A stretch of 64,000 nt of DNA, from contig CP085827.1 in the NCBI GenBank assembly GCA_020809705.1, positions 2,046,001 to 2,110,000 of the forward strand. Direction: 5' to 3'. The notes beneath the pieces were generated by a model, which worked only from the letters and a program-made list of their open reading frames with translations, searched no databases and was not told where the DNA came from. The translations under genes were made by a program, and so were the position numbers. Source of the DNA: Calonectria ilicicola. Its lineage: Eukaryota > Ascomycota > Sordariomycetes > Hypocreales > Nectriaceae. Shown one piece after another: positions 35,070-45,882 of the stretch. How positions within the stretch are numbered: the first letter of the stretch is position 1; every line of letters starts with the position of its first letter.

Positions 35070-36875
35070 ATGTCGACACCTACCCCCGGAGGGTTCTCGC
35101 TCTTCCCCAGCCCCAACTCATCCAAGCCACCGCCTGTTCGCAACCAGACGCCGAAACCCCGCCGCTCAGAGTCGAGAGAGCGCCGCGCTCAAACACCACA
35201 GACTGTGTCATCGCCCGACTCGTCAACCCAACCACCAACACTGCCTGTATCTGCAGCATCGCCCTCACGCCAAGCACCTTCCAATGGGCGCCAGACACCT
35301 CTAGGCCACAACCGGTCGTTCTCGCCTTACCAATTCGATCCTTACCAAGAGCCTGCCGTGGCCAGTTCCTCAAGATCACCCGAAGTCCCTGTTCAGCAAC
35401 CCCGTCCCGTCGCAGATGTCCCCGGCCGGGCAGAGACCGCCTTTTCCCAGGCAAACACTCTCATCCGAAGCTCCAGTGGCCGATCAAGAAGCTCAATAGC
35501 CAAGCATCCCATTAGCGACGACCCAACCGCATATGAGCAACCTATCAGGTCCATCTTCCCGACTTATAATCACGAGGTGCCATTAAACCAGCAACACTAT
35601 GTTCCCACCCAGACAAGCCCCACCGCCATTCCCCGAGCTGTAATTAGCAGACAGACTTATTACGAGAACCAGCCTGCTGCTCAGAGCCCGCCATACCTGA
35701 GCCCTCTGCGCAGCCCCTTGAGCGCCGGGTCTAATAACCTCGCACGGAAGCCCCGAGACCCGCCTGCAATCCCTACAACGAGCACAAACGAGCAGCTCAA
35801 GAGCCTCTGGAAAGTTGCCAATGGCTGGAAGGCTTCACCATCTGAGGGCCGCGTATACTGCATGAAGCTGACACAGGAAAAAGATGCTCCTGTGTACACC
35901 CTTTCATCAACCACGCAGCCGTTTTACAACCTCCGCCTGGATCCCACCTCGGCTTCAGCCTATGTAACTGTCGCGAGGCACGACCCCACCAAAGCTTACA
36001 AGGGCCCCAAGACAGACCCAGCCTCCTCGGCAAGCAGCCTTGTAAGCGGGATTGTTGGTGGTAGCAGCAGCAACAACAGTAGCAATGGCAAGATCACGGA
36101 TGGGAAATATTGGCATGAGGCGCTCACGACGACTCTTGAAGAGGAGTCACGCAGGCACCCTCCCAATGATGGTCTTGTGGCTCTCCTGATGCCCACACCG
36201 GCCACCAAGGTTGCTATTGAAAAGTCCCAGGATCCTGGCGCCGTCATGCTTGCCGAGCGAGAATGCGCACGCCTCGTCTGGGATGAAGATAGCGCTAACC
36301 ACTTCTTGGTGCACCCTGCCCTAGCTACGCCTTTCTGCGTTACCATTGAGCGGTCGCCCTCCTGGTCTCGCGTCGAGTATACACTCGAGCACAACGAGTC
36401 ACCACAGCACCTGGCCAAGCTAACACGCGATGGCACAGGAAATGGGTGGCTTGAGTTGGATACGGGAATTGCATCCAAGATTGAATCATACTTTGTCGTT
36501 GATGTGGCCGTCACAGCGTTGCTCTTGGTGGCTGCCGCAGACGAAAAGAACGCGCCCGTTATTGAGACCTTTGAGCCACCGCCACCGCTCATCCTCTCTG
36601 CCAAGGAGGAGAAGCGGTTGAGCAAGGCAAGCAAGCGCGAGGACAAGAAGCGCCGCAAGATGGAGTCGTTTGAGATTGATATTGAGAGTCAGAACAGCCT
36701 CACCAAGCCCAAGGCCAAAGATCAGTCTGAAAAGAAGTTGCCATTCCTAGTGAGAGTGGTGGTCAAGCTTGCTAAAGGGCTGTTCACATGCATCATTTGG
36801 TTGCTGACGATTGCTTTTAAGTGCTTTGCTGGCGTTTTTAAGCTGCTGTATAAGTGCATAGGATCAAAGTACTAA
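35070..36875 (+). CDS. Conserved fungal protein with disordered N-terminus and hydrophobic C-terminus
   Basis: Single exon, 601 residues, starting MSTPTPGGFSLFPSPNSSKP. Proteins that start this way are widespread in Sordariomycetes and are often carried in databases as acetylserotonin-methyltransferase-like, a label the sequence does not support: no SAM-binding motif is visible. Residues 1-230 are Ser/Pro/Gln-rich and probably disordered. A middle region (from about LWKVANGWKASPSEGRVYCM) appears folded and is interrupted by a Ser/Asn-rich insert. Near the C-terminus come a charged KEEKRLSKASKREDKKRRK stretch and then hydrophobic segments (FTCIIWLLTIAFKCFAGVF) that could insert into a membrane. 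Function unknown. Confidence 0.85.
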   Translation: MSTPTPGGFSLFPSPNSSKPPPVRNQTPKPRRSESRERRAQTPQTVSSPDSSTQPPTLPVSAASPSRQAPSNGRQTPLGHNRSFSPYQFDPYQEPAVASSSRSPEVPVQQPRPVADVPGRAETAFSQANTLIRSSSGRSRSSIAKHPISDDPTAYEQPIRSIFPTYNHEVPLNQQHYVPTQTSPTAIPRAVISRQTYYENQPAAQSPPYLSPLRSPLSAGSNNLARKPRDPPAIPTTSTNEQLKSLWKVANGWKASPSEGRVYCMKLTQEKDAPVYTLSSTTQPFYNLRLDPTSASAYVTVARHDPTKAYKGPKTDPASSASSLVSGIVGGSSSNNSSNGKITDGKYWHEALTTTLEEESRRHPPNDGLVALLMPTPATKVAIEKSQDPGAVMLAERECARLVWDEDSANHFLVHPALATPFCVTIERSPSWSRVEYTLEHNESPQHLAKLTRDGTGNGWLELDTGIASKIESYFVVDVAVTALLLVAAADEKNAPVIETFEPPPPLILSAKEEKRLSKASKREDKKRRKMESFEIDIESQNSLTKPKAKDQSEKKLPFLVRVVVKLAKGLFTCIIWLLTIAFKCFAGVFKLLYKCIGSKY

Positions 36876-37191
36876 GTTAATGATGGCGGACGCCACAGGG
36901 GATGGAACGGATGGGAAGTTGATGAAGCCACGATATATACATATTTTTCGCTGCCCCCTTTTTTATGGAGATGGACACGGGAGGAGGAAACCAGTCCGTC
37001 GTTTGAATGTATCATGTAGACCACAAAAACCTGCGGCGTTTTTTGGATGGAAAGGGTATCAATTAGCCAGGATTTTTTTTCTGATCAAAGGGCAAACAAT
37101 GCAATGAGATACGATGAGAGCAAATAAATGCATCAAAACAAGACCATGAAAAAAAACTCATTAAAATAACTCCGGGAAATTTCTCTTCTCT
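36876..37191. other. Convergent 3' region
   Basis: About 315 bases between the ends of the 601-aa gene (+) and UTP11 (-). It holds both 3' UTRs. Nothing else seen. Confidence 0.6.
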
Positions 37192-38052
37192 CTATCGCTT
37201 TCGTGTCCGCACCATGATTTTCTTTCCTTTGCGCGTGCGCCCACCGGACGTGGCTGTCTTGGCCATCTTGGCGCGCTGAATCTCAAGCTGGTTCTCGACA
37301 TTGGTGAGCACCTTGAGCTTTTTTCGCGCATTCTCGAGCTGGCGATTTAGCCGCCGGAGAGCCTTGGCTCGCTCGAATTCTGGGCCCTCGGTAGCCTCGT
37401 CCTTGAAGCCCTCGAATTCCTCGTCGTCGCCGTCCTCCTCGTCCTGGTCCATTTGATCCTGTATTACTTCTTGTCGCTTCTCTTCATCGTCCACAAAGAC
37501 GATTTTGCGTGGGGCCTTGGATTTTGAGGGCATTGAAAAGTCGAATTCGTCGTCGTCGTCCTCCATGTCGTCTTCCTCGACCTCATCGAGCTTGTCGAAT
37601 CCTCGCGTTAGGACAATTTGCTCCTCCAGTCGCGCCACTTCCTTTGAAACCACTTGGCGCATAGTTCGGGCGTAACCGATATCTTGAGTCTTGAGCAGTC
37701 GCACGGTGTCGACATCCATTGCCTTGTTTCCTCGATCGCCCTCGACGGTACCGTTCCACGACTTTCCTCCGTTCATTCGGGAACCCGGTCCCTTGCGGGA
37801 CATCATGCCAAAGTAGAATTCATCTTCGTTCCTTTCAGAGGCCTTTTCCTTGAGGGCCTTGAGCTGCGCCTTTTTCTTGTTGAAGTCCTTGGCTCGGAGG
37901 GAGTAATCCTGATGGGTGGTTAGAAGCTGGCTGGATGGCGGGGTGAGCTATCGCACCTTGTGTTTCTCCAGCAGACCGAGGCGGCCACGCTCGAGAGGCT
38001 GAGCTCGCTCCCTGTGAGGGCGGCGAGCCACGGCGTTTCGCAGGGACGACAT
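37192..38052 (-). CDS. UTP11: U3 snoRNA-associated protein UTP11 (SSU processome)
   Basis: Two exons on the minus strand, 38052-37957 and 37908-37192, joined in phase 0, give 270 residues. The N-terminus is typical: [20 protein letters not shown], then [20 protein letters not shown], then [12 protein letters not shown]. The middle holds [15 protein letters not shown], also characteristic. A central acidic stretch and a basic C-terminal coiled coil follow ([17 protein letters not shown]). UTP11 is a nucleolar component of the small-subunit processome needed for 18S rRNA maturation. The gene is divergent from the mannosidase, with about 1 kb of shared upstream DNA. Confidence 0.95.
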
Positions 38053-39059
38053 GGCGACGATGTGTGGTGGCCGGCGAGGTAGCTATAGCTGATGTCGTCA
38101 ACCCAAGACCAATGCTTGCTGAACTCGAGACCCAGCGGCAGAATTTTTGAAATTTTTGGCGGTGAGGCGGCGTCGGTGTGGCTGGTGCATTGCCCGCTGA
38201 TAACGCTGATTAGATTGTGCTAATAAAGCGATCACCAGCCACAACCCCTTTGGGTTTGCCGACTTACAGGGATTGGATTGCGTGAGCGTTTAGAACCACC
38301 ATAAACATCGTACAAAAAAAAATGGACATCATGCTAGGCCAAAAATAGTGCGGGAAGGACAAACAAAGATGAGACTATTGGCCCGGGCGCCCGTAAACGC
38401 GGGTCGGAGGATTAGGCATTAAACCCAAACCGGTGAATACGACTGTTCTATGCGGTGTCATAAACCTAAGTCGTACTTTTGACAGGTCTTTGGCGGCCCC
38501 TATACGTGATACTAATCTAATCTCACCTTAACGAAACGGCGGCACCCACCACTGTCGGGCCATTGGGAGCAATTTCGCTGGCCGCAGTATGCCCGGCGAA
38601 ATGTGCACAAATCGACTGGCATTGCCAGGTCGTGGGTCGCTCGTTTTTCTCAAACTGAGAACGGTGGAGGGCCGCCTTTAGCTGGCTTCCGCGTCGTCGA
38701 ACGCGCGGCTCCTGTGGGTAAAGACGACGACTTTACAGGGAGCAGACGGGGAACGACTGCCGACTCATGAGCTTTGTGCTCCAGCTAGGGCAATCCTTGA
38801 AACTGTGCCAGACGGCCATCTACGTAACTATGCCCATGGAAACCCCTAAGCCCCTCGGCTGGTCGCAAGCTCCCGCGTACAGCTAATCGGGCCCTCGCTC
38901 GCTCGTTCGCCGGGACGGACGGAGTAAAAGTAGTTGAACACGAAACGTCCCGCTTATTACGGCTCTCATTTCTCGTGTTCTTTACGCGCATTCTAATTTC
39001 TTCATCCTTTCTTTTTTTCTTTCTTATTTGCACGTCTCCTTTGTATCTACATCGACATC
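38053..39059. other. Divergent promoter region of UTP11 and the mannosidase
   Basis: About 1 kb between the two start codons. The right edge is a C/T-rich leader before the mannosidase ATG. No specific factor site can be named. Confidence 0.5.
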
Positions 39060-40769
39060 ATGGGCGTCGGATTGCCCTTCAACCCTTACAGGGCCATCGT
39101 GTGCCTCTTCATTGCCCTCTTTCTCACCATCGGCCTTGTCACCAAAGGATCTCACGTGCGCATATTCAACAAGCAAAAGCCCATCCAGTTTGTGGCAAGC
39201 AGCTATGCCTGGGCGAACCAAACCCTGAGATACCCAATCTCCCGATTTAACATTACAGCTATTCCAAAAGGCGACGATGCCCCGTTAAGGCGGATTCAGC
39301 ACGAATTCTTCGAGTACCCCGGGGGCGGAGACGACCGAAAGGCACTGGACGAAAAACTCGACGACATCAGGAACGCATTCAGCCGCACATGGAAGGCCTA
39401 CGGCAAACATGCATGGGGTCGCGACGAGCTGAAGCCCCTGAGCATGGCTGGCGGTGACACACTGGGAGGATGGGGAGCCTCATTAATCGAGTCTCTTGGT
39501 ACACTGTGGTTGATGGACCTGAGATCAGAGTTTAATGAGGCCGTGGAGCATGTCGCTCGCATTGATTGGAATGAGACCACCAGCGACAGCTTCGATGTGT
39601 TCGAGACCAATACGCGATATCTTGGCGGCCTTATTTCTGCCTATGATCTCAGCGGTGAGAAGGCCCTCCTCCTGAAAGCCACCGAGCTAGGCGACCTCTT
39701 ATACGCCGCTTTTGATAACCCGGAACATGTGCCGCCCCACACCATGACATTTGATGATCTCAAGAAATCCAAGGGTCACCCGGCATCGCTCATGAGCAGC
39801 GCCAGAGTCGGCAGCATGAGCCTCGAGTTTACGAGGCTATCGCAACTTACCGAAAACCCCAAGTACTACAGCGCCATCAACCGAATTTCCCGTGGGTTTA
39901 GTCGCATGCAGAAGTCATCTCTCGTTCCCGGTCTCTGGCCAACCGAATTCGAGATTGACCCGCTAGAAGGATTCAAGGCTCATGGCGACACCTTCAATCT
40001 CGGCGCTGACGGCGATTCCTTATACGAGTACCTCATCAAGGAATATATCCTTCTCCAAGGGAAGGAACCTTTGTACAAGAAAATGTACGAAAACGCGATT
40101 GACGTGCTTATCGAGAAGCTGCTTTTCCGACCAATGCTGCCCAAGAAAGACGATGTGCTCATGGCCGGCCAGGTCCAGATCATGTCGAACAAAATTTCGG
40201 ATTTCCAAGCACACCTAGAGCATGCATCGTGCTTTGCGGGCGGAATGATTGCTTACGGAGCTAAAGTGCTTGGGCGGGATGAGCATGTCGTCATTGGTGA
40301 CAAGGTGACCCGTGGTTGCGCCCACGCTTACTCGGTATTCCCCCACGGAGTTATGCCCGAGGAGTCGCTGTTATACGCTTGCCCCAGCAAGGATCCATGC
40401 GAGTACCGTTCCAAGACGAAGGACACGGACCCCGAGGGATTCAGAGTTAGAGACGGGCGTTTCATGCTGCGACCGCAGGCCATCGAGAGCATCTTTATGC
40501 TCTACCGCATCACTGGAAACGACGAGTATCGCGATATTGCTTGGGACATGTGGAAATCGATGAAGCGCGCTACCGACACCGGCAAGATCTTTGCCTCCGT
40601 CGAGGACGTCTCCAAGAAGGACATTACCCACCTCGACACCATGGAGAGTTCTTGGATGGGCGAGACGCTCAAGTACTTTTATCTCATGTTTGTGGATGAG
40701 CAGACGATGCACCTGGACCGGTGGGTGTTCAACACGGCGGGCCACCCTCTGCGAGCGTCGTATTTCTGA
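39060..40769 (+). CDS. Class I alpha-1,2-mannosidase (GH47), type II membrane protein
   Basis: Single exon, 569 residues. A short cytosolic stretch is followed by one hydrophobic signal anchor (YRAIVCLFIALFLTIGLV, about residues 9-26), so the catalytic domain faces the lumen. GH47 signatures are present: LSMAGGDTLGGWGASLIESL, FNLGADGDSLYEYLIKEY, HLEHASCFAGGM, LRPQAIESIFMLYRITG and the terminal VFNTAGHPLR, whose Thr corresponds to the calcium-binding residue of the family. The enzyme trims alpha-1,2-mannose from N-glycans in the ER or Golgi. Length and topology fit the Golgi-type fungal enzymes, but ER assignment cannot be excluded. Confidence 0.94.
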   Translation: MGVGLPFNPYRAIVCLFIALFLTIGLVTKGSHVRIFNKQKPIQFVASSYAWANQTLRYPISRFNITAIPKGDDAPLRRIQHEFFEYPGGGDDRKALDEKLDDIRNAFSRTWKAYGKHAWGRDELKPLSMAGGDTLGGWGASLIESLGTLWLMDLRSEFNEAVEHVARIDWNETTSDSFDVFETNTRYLGGLISAYDLSGEKALLLKATELGDLLYAAFDNPEHVPPHTMTFDDLKKSKGHPASLMSSARVGSMSLEFTRLSQLTENPKYYSAINRISRGFSRMQKSSLVPGLWPTEFEIDPLEGFKAHGDTFNLGADGDSLYEYLIKEYILLQGKEPLYKKMYENAIDVLIEKLLFRPMLPKKDDVLMAGQVQIMSNKISDFQAHLEHASCFAGGMIAYGAKVLGRDEHVVIGDKVTRGCAHAYSVFPHGVMPEESLLYACPSKDPCEYRSKTKDTDPEGFRVRDGRFMLRPQAIESIFMLYRITGNDEYRDIAWDMWKSMKRATDTGKIFASVEDVSKKDITHLDTMESSWMGETLKYFYLMFVDEQTMHLDRWVFNTAGHPLRASYF

Positions 40770-40979
40770 GCGTCGCCGGAAGTTGCGGAAGAAAAAGATC
40801 AGCGTGTTATACTTTAATGAGCAATGTAGATAGGGAAACATGGGTGGCGTTGGTGTTGGTTGGGACCCACGAGGGGCATTTTATTATTGTTTTTACCAAG
40901 TCGCTAAACAGCAGTCTCTCACATGTAACTATAATACAATATACAAGTCGATACCCGTTGCATTTCGCGCTGCGGTGTG

Positions 40980-41260
40980 TCAAGCTGCCTCTGCAACGTC
41001 GCCCCCCTGTGAATTGTCGGCGTCGTCGTTTCCCCCGGTTGTCGCTTTTGAAGGATCTTGGCTAGAGCCATCCCAGGACCAGCCACCGACCGCAATGAGA
41101 ACATCATCTTGGTCAGCTCCCAAGTGGTGCTTCAGTGCGATGTGCTCTGATTCGCCTAGGTATTTGTGTTAGCCAAATCTGGGGTAGGGCGAAGCGTTGA
41201 TCGTGGGACGCTGGAGGGGAGATACGTACCTGTCATCTGGTCTTGTGTGTCGGACAGCAT
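40980..41260 (-). CDS. Small two-exon protein of 68 residues
   Basis: Too short for simple ORF lists. Exon 1 is 41260-41230 and exon 2 is 41155-40980. The intron has a GTACGT donor and a CCTAG acceptor, and the phases close exactly to 68 residues ending in TGA. The product begins MLSDTQDQMTGESEHIALKH, contains a compact DDVLIAVGGWSWDGSSQDP and ends with an acidic, Gly/Asn-rich tail. There is no signal peptide. The clean intron and the non-random composition (a Trp pair and an acidic tail) support a real gene. I do not recognise the family. It is convergent with the mannosidase, whose stop is only 210 bases away, so the transcripts may overlap. Confidence 0.55.
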
Positions 41261-42047
41261 TGTAACGATTGTGAATTCTCGGCTGGAAAATTCAGAATTA
41301 TCGCTTCTTGTTCACAGAGATTGAATGGAATTTGTGATTCATAGTCAGGAAATTATTACATCGATCTTTTTTATGGTCCTATTTCCTCAGGCTGTAGAGT
41401 GCATTGCTCTCGCGCGCAATCCCTCATTGTGCTCTTCTGATGACTCTATCCCCCTCAGGAGCACTGCTCAGCACTGCTCCTTGCTCAGCAGCGGCACCAT
41501 TTTCATGAGCAAAACGGCGCACTCGCGAGGAGCGCGGGAGCGCGAACAGCACATCTGTGCTCACGCGAGTGGTCGGGGGCTTGGCGCTCAATGCGATGTG
41601 GCGTTGTCACAATGTGCAAGATGTGCGAGTAGTGTGCTCGAGGAGCGGCATTGCTGGCTCTGCTCCTAGGGAGGACCCTGGCACTCTGCCTTCCGAGCGA
41701 GTTTTTCCTTGGTTGGAGCAATTGCTCTTTGCTCGGAGCAAGTTGCTCTTTGCCAAGACCTTGCTCATGGTTACACCTCCATGCATGAGATTGTGTGATA
41801 GCGGCTGTGACTGGCCAACAGGCCTCCTGTGGCTGCATGTGGGAGGTGACCCTTGTCCCAATTTGGGCCACAACAAGACCAGAAAGCCAGGTGAGGGGGC
41901 ATTGGGGGCCATGCCCAGACCAGCATGCATTAATGAAGGGAAGAAGGAGCTAGCGGCTGATGGCGAACCATTTTGTGTGGCCTTCAGCTGCCTTTTTCCT
42001 CCTCCCAGAGGCAACTTACCATCTCCCGCCCGCGGCGGACAATCAAT
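41261..42047. other. Intergenic region with a dense TGCTC/GAGCA motif cluster
   Basis: About 790 bases between the 68-aa gene (-) and the C2H2 gene (+). Most of it is occupied by the motif cluster listed separately. No coding frame is credible. Confidence 0.6.
41405..41766. repeat. Cluster of TGCTC/GAGCA pentamers, several as palindromes
   Basis: By eye there are 12 copies of TGCTC and 4 of its complement GAGCA in 362 bases, against roughly 0.7 expected at equal base composition. Some pair up as palindromes: GAGCACTGCTC (41459-41469), GAGCAATTGCTC (41716-41727, perfect) and GAGCAAGTTGCTC (41736-41748). It could be a binding-site array or a decayed repeat. Confidence 0.75.
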
Positions 42048-43934
42048 ATGTCGATGAGGACCCCGAGCCTAGACTCTTACACATCGTACTCCTCCTTTGC
42101 CCGAGGCGCCTCACGAGCTCATGAAGCTGGGGTCAGATCTCAAAACCAACTGAAAAGGGCTCTCGCCGAGATTGATGGGCTGTTCGCAGGTCTGAACTAC
42201 CTGGATACCGCAGAACCATGCCAGCCCAGAACGCCTGAGTCACCCAGTCAGACACCCGCTTCTGAGTATCCTGACGACTTGCAATTGGAGCTCGAGTCCA
42301 TTTCGCCCGAACCCAATGTGCTGTCTGCAACACAAAACACAGGTGATTCGGCCTCACAAAGGCGTGATTGGTCTGCCATCCGAAATGTTCGTGATGGTAT
42401 GGAAGTAGCTTGGAAAGCCTTCGATGAGCTGGCGACAAAGCTCAATATTGACGTCATCAAAAATATTCGCGAGCAATACGGTAATGCCAAAGGATTGCGC
42501 GAAACTGGTGTTTACGCTTTCCGCAACACTGTGACAGGCCCGGCACCAAACAGCCTCGAAAAGATCTTCGCCTTTACCAGCTTGTCATATGTCGTGTCGT
42601 GTCTCCTCCGTGACCGACAGAGACTGGGAGATTCCGATGTTTTGGATGGCATACAGATCTGGTGTAACGCCATTCAAATCCAAGAAGAGCGAGATGCCTT
42701 CATACGTGTTGCCGAACTTCTTTGGCCGGAGGCCTTGAATCATCTGCACACGATTCCTCTTTCAATAAGCGAAGATAATAGAAGGAAGATAACAGAACTT
42801 CAAAGTCAAGACAAATGGGCTGATCTTGTTCGTCACAATTTAGAAGCATGTAATAATACTAATGTCAGTGGTGCACCAGACGTATCCTGGGGCGAAACCT
42901 CCAACACGGTTTTAATTCCTGGCCCTTCCTTATCTAGCGAAACTGACCTTTTCAACCCTTGGTCAGCGTGCCCCGAAGCACTCGAGAACCATGTATACCA
43001 GATGACGAACGAAACAGAAAGGGCACTTGGGTTCAGCGCATTTCTTCTCGACGAACGCGAGCCTCCGGATATAAATAAGAACAGCACGGAAGTCCCTGTC
43101 ACAGCAACAGGTACCGCCTCAATGGTACCTTTAGACACGGGCCAAGGAAACCGTCCTGCCGACTCGGATATTCCAATGGGCGACAATCCTTCGGCAAGTG
43201 GCTCATCTAAAGATACGAAAGTGTCCAAGGATGAGTTACGTAAGACAAAGCTATTTGAAGTCCTCTTAATTTTTTTTCCGATGCTTTGATACGTTTTTAT
43301 ACGATCTATCTGGTGCTAGAATAACGAGTTCGAAAAATCTTCAACAGCTATTTGCTTACCACGAGAAACCGCGAATGAAGGAGCTCATCTACGAGCATCT
43401 TCTGAAGCGGCTGTTGACAGAATCATACTCGAAAGATTTGCGATACCAGGCTATCGTCAACATGACGGAAAGTTTCGTTAAACTTGGATGGCTGCAGGAA
43501 GTTGAGGATGTCCAAACGTACTTGCTGTTTATTGGCAAGGTTAGTAGACCCGAATCCTACAACGCCCGAAGTCAGCATGAGTGTTGCTAATAATATCTTG
43601 CAAATATAGAAATTAATTAGTGACTCATCATATAAGCAGTTTTCTCAATGGGTATCGGCCTCAAAAGACACAAGAGAAAACACATTGTGTTTGGCGCTAC
43701 CTTCAAGACGGCTTAACGGAGGCATCGTCAAAAAGCATGCGCCGGCGAGGTGAGAGCATATTGACTTAGGAAGAAACAAATTCGCTGACCACTTATCAAA
43801 TGGATAGATATTTCTTTTGCAGTTTTTGTGGCAAGAAGCTCACCACGAAGTTCAACATGAAACGTCATCAGCGAGACATCCACACCTCTCGGGCCCAGAA
43901 CCCTAGCCTCACGCCCATCGCTGCTCACTCTTAG
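42048..43934 (+). CDS. C2H2 zinc-finger protein (fungal accessory family)
   Basis: The protein starts at 42048 (MSMRTPSLDSYTSYSSFARG) and ends with a single CX2CX12HX4H finger: CSFCGKKLTTKFNMKRHQRD followed by Ile-His. Exons 3 (43610-43749) and 4 (43808-43934) are clear. Exon 2 ends at 43539 and reads DLRYQAIVNMTESFVKLGWL. The first intron is ambiguous: the best donor, GTAAGA at 43240, leads out of frame into the AACAG acceptor at 43347, while in-frame joins need a weak donor (for example GTTACG at 43235 with the acceptor before 43329). The N-terminal ~400 residues include a helical region (VRDGMEVAWKAFDELATKLN; WCNAIQIQEERDAFIRVAEL) found in fungal accessory proteins of unknown role. DNA binding by one finger alone is uncertain. 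Confidence 0.75.
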
Positions 43935-45104
43935 TGCCATCGGACTAAGCCACGGTAGCGTTGATATTTTTACCGCTTTTTCTATATACTGTTCTGGCTC
44001 AATTGAATGAGCCCGGAGGCATCCTGATTTGGATAGATAAAAGGGCTACACCGGTACCTATCGAGTAGCCTAGATGAGGGTTGGCGTTGTGCCGTCTGTG
44101 GGCACGGTGATTGGTATTGGATCACCTCGTTTGGGCCCATACAAAGACACCCATTTCGAGGTGCAAGCAAAAATAATTGCAATCATCAGAATAACCTTGT
44201 CTTGTCTTTTTTGCTGTTTTCTTTTCCTATCCCCTATTGGTTTTGCGTGGTCAAGCTTCTTGGGAGCTTTTTTGTGGTCTGGCTAAACGAAACAAAAGCA
44301 AGCTCGTTTCTTTCCTTGTTTTTACCGTATTCGTGTTACCGAAATTTATAGCAAATGATAGGTGTGAAATTTTATTGCTTATCCTTCTCTTCGTCACCGG
44401 CATTCGCAAAGTACCTTGATGACGCGCCAACCGTTGAGCCATCACGGCTCTAGTGAATCATAATGCAACGTGAACGAACCATTTGGGCCTACGAAAGATA
44501 GCTCCATTTAAATCTAGTGGGGAAAGGCTACCCAAATGACGATTTATAAATGTCACCGACGTTTTCTTACAGTAGAGATTAGGAAACCAATGTAGAAGCG
44601 ACATGAGTGCGCGAAGGGTTTTCGCGTAGCAGTCAGCGCTGGATTTTACACAGCTATTATCTTTGCCCGGGAATATAGCTATATCGTGTAGTGAAGTCAT
44701 ATTTTCCTCAACTTAAGACGGCGACGAAGTTCATGATATTGATGGTCCGGGTGTGCGATTCCATATGTCGCACTCATTACCTTATTGCAGTTGTCTATAT
44801 TCCTCTTCTAAGACAATGGAACGGCTTCTTATTTAAGCTTTGTGATGTTTTTCGTCATGGGCCGCTGGCAAAATCCGGACGTAGACAAGTAAATGTCCTA
44901 AGGTTCGACGGCATACTACCCCACCTGACCTGGCAGCTTTTGAATCACGGGCTATCGTTCATTATTTGTCCACATTTTCCATCAAATCAAGCGCAATCAT
45001 CCTTCTCCACTAACTTACGCGTCGGGCTTATCCTCACTCATATTTTGGTTGACTTGATCCCTTGTCGCTAGGATATATTCACATTTACGACTTTTAAAAA
45101 CACC
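43935..45104. other. Intergenic region
   Basis: About 1.2 kb between the C2H2 gene and the first nucleotidyltransferase-like gene. Short overlapping frames only. Nothing else recognised. Confidence 0.5.
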
Positions 45105-45882
45105 ATGCACTTTTCGAGCCGCGCATCCGAGCTCATGAGTCATCTCCAAGCAGCAAATATTCTTCTTGTAGAGTGGGGAAATAGCCTTCTCAATCGCTTG
45201 GGCTATCCGTTAATATTCCACGGAGTGAGTGCACCAATCTACTCTTAACGTGCTGCATTCTAATAATTTACAGGACCTCATATTCCTAATCCCGGATGAC
45301 CAACTCTATGTTGCCTGCAAAATAGCCGTGGATCTGCGCTTTTGCTTAGCCGATGAAATGTTGCCTCGTGTGTGTACAGCAGAGTACTCTGATCTCTCAA
45401 TCCGATTTTACCTGGATGACTTGCCTCAAAATTCACCACACAAAACACCCAAATTAAATAGACTGGTTCTTCTCCCTCTCTCATGGACAGGAATAGACCC
45501 CGACGACCTTGCGCCCATTTCTGACCCTTTAATACCTTACACCGTCTGGACAGTACCGCTTCCCGTAGCTTGCGCTGCATTTGTTCGCATTGCTTCTCGC
45601 GCGAGTCGCGAGAGCAGACTTCGCTCACGCATACTTGGAGAGCTGGTATGTGTGATTGGGTATAGTTTATTTGATACCAACTACGAAGGCGATTTCATGA
45701 AGCTGATCCCTGACGACGAACCTCTGTCAGAAAAGGAGGCTCTGGAACAACAAAATGCGGTAGCAGCCATTCGTGGGTGGACTTTGAAAGCGGATCATGA
45801 ATGGATCAGAGGAGCATTAATTGATGCGGTCACAGGAAAGCTCAATTATGACGATCTTCCATATGATCGAGCTTTTTATTAA
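45105..45882 (+). CDS. Nucleotidyltransferase-fold-like protein, probably inactive
   Basis: Two exons, 45105-45224 and 45274-45882, joined in phase 0 (GTGAGT/TACAG), give 242 residues. The start of the fold is visible: HLQAANILLVEWGNSLLNRL then FHGDLIFLIPDDQLYVACKI. This is the arrangement of a fungal family with a WG-x-(A/S)L element, a beta strand and a conserved IPDDQL, which recalls the GG...DxD core of minimal nucleotidyltransferases. The catalytic acidic pair is not intact (D41-L42-I43). The C-terminal part (DPDDLAPISDPLIPYTVWTV, then a helical region) is conserved-looking but unnamed. The next gene, 360 bases downstream on the same strand, has the same size and an intact motif. Assignment to the fold is inference. 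Confidence 0.7.
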
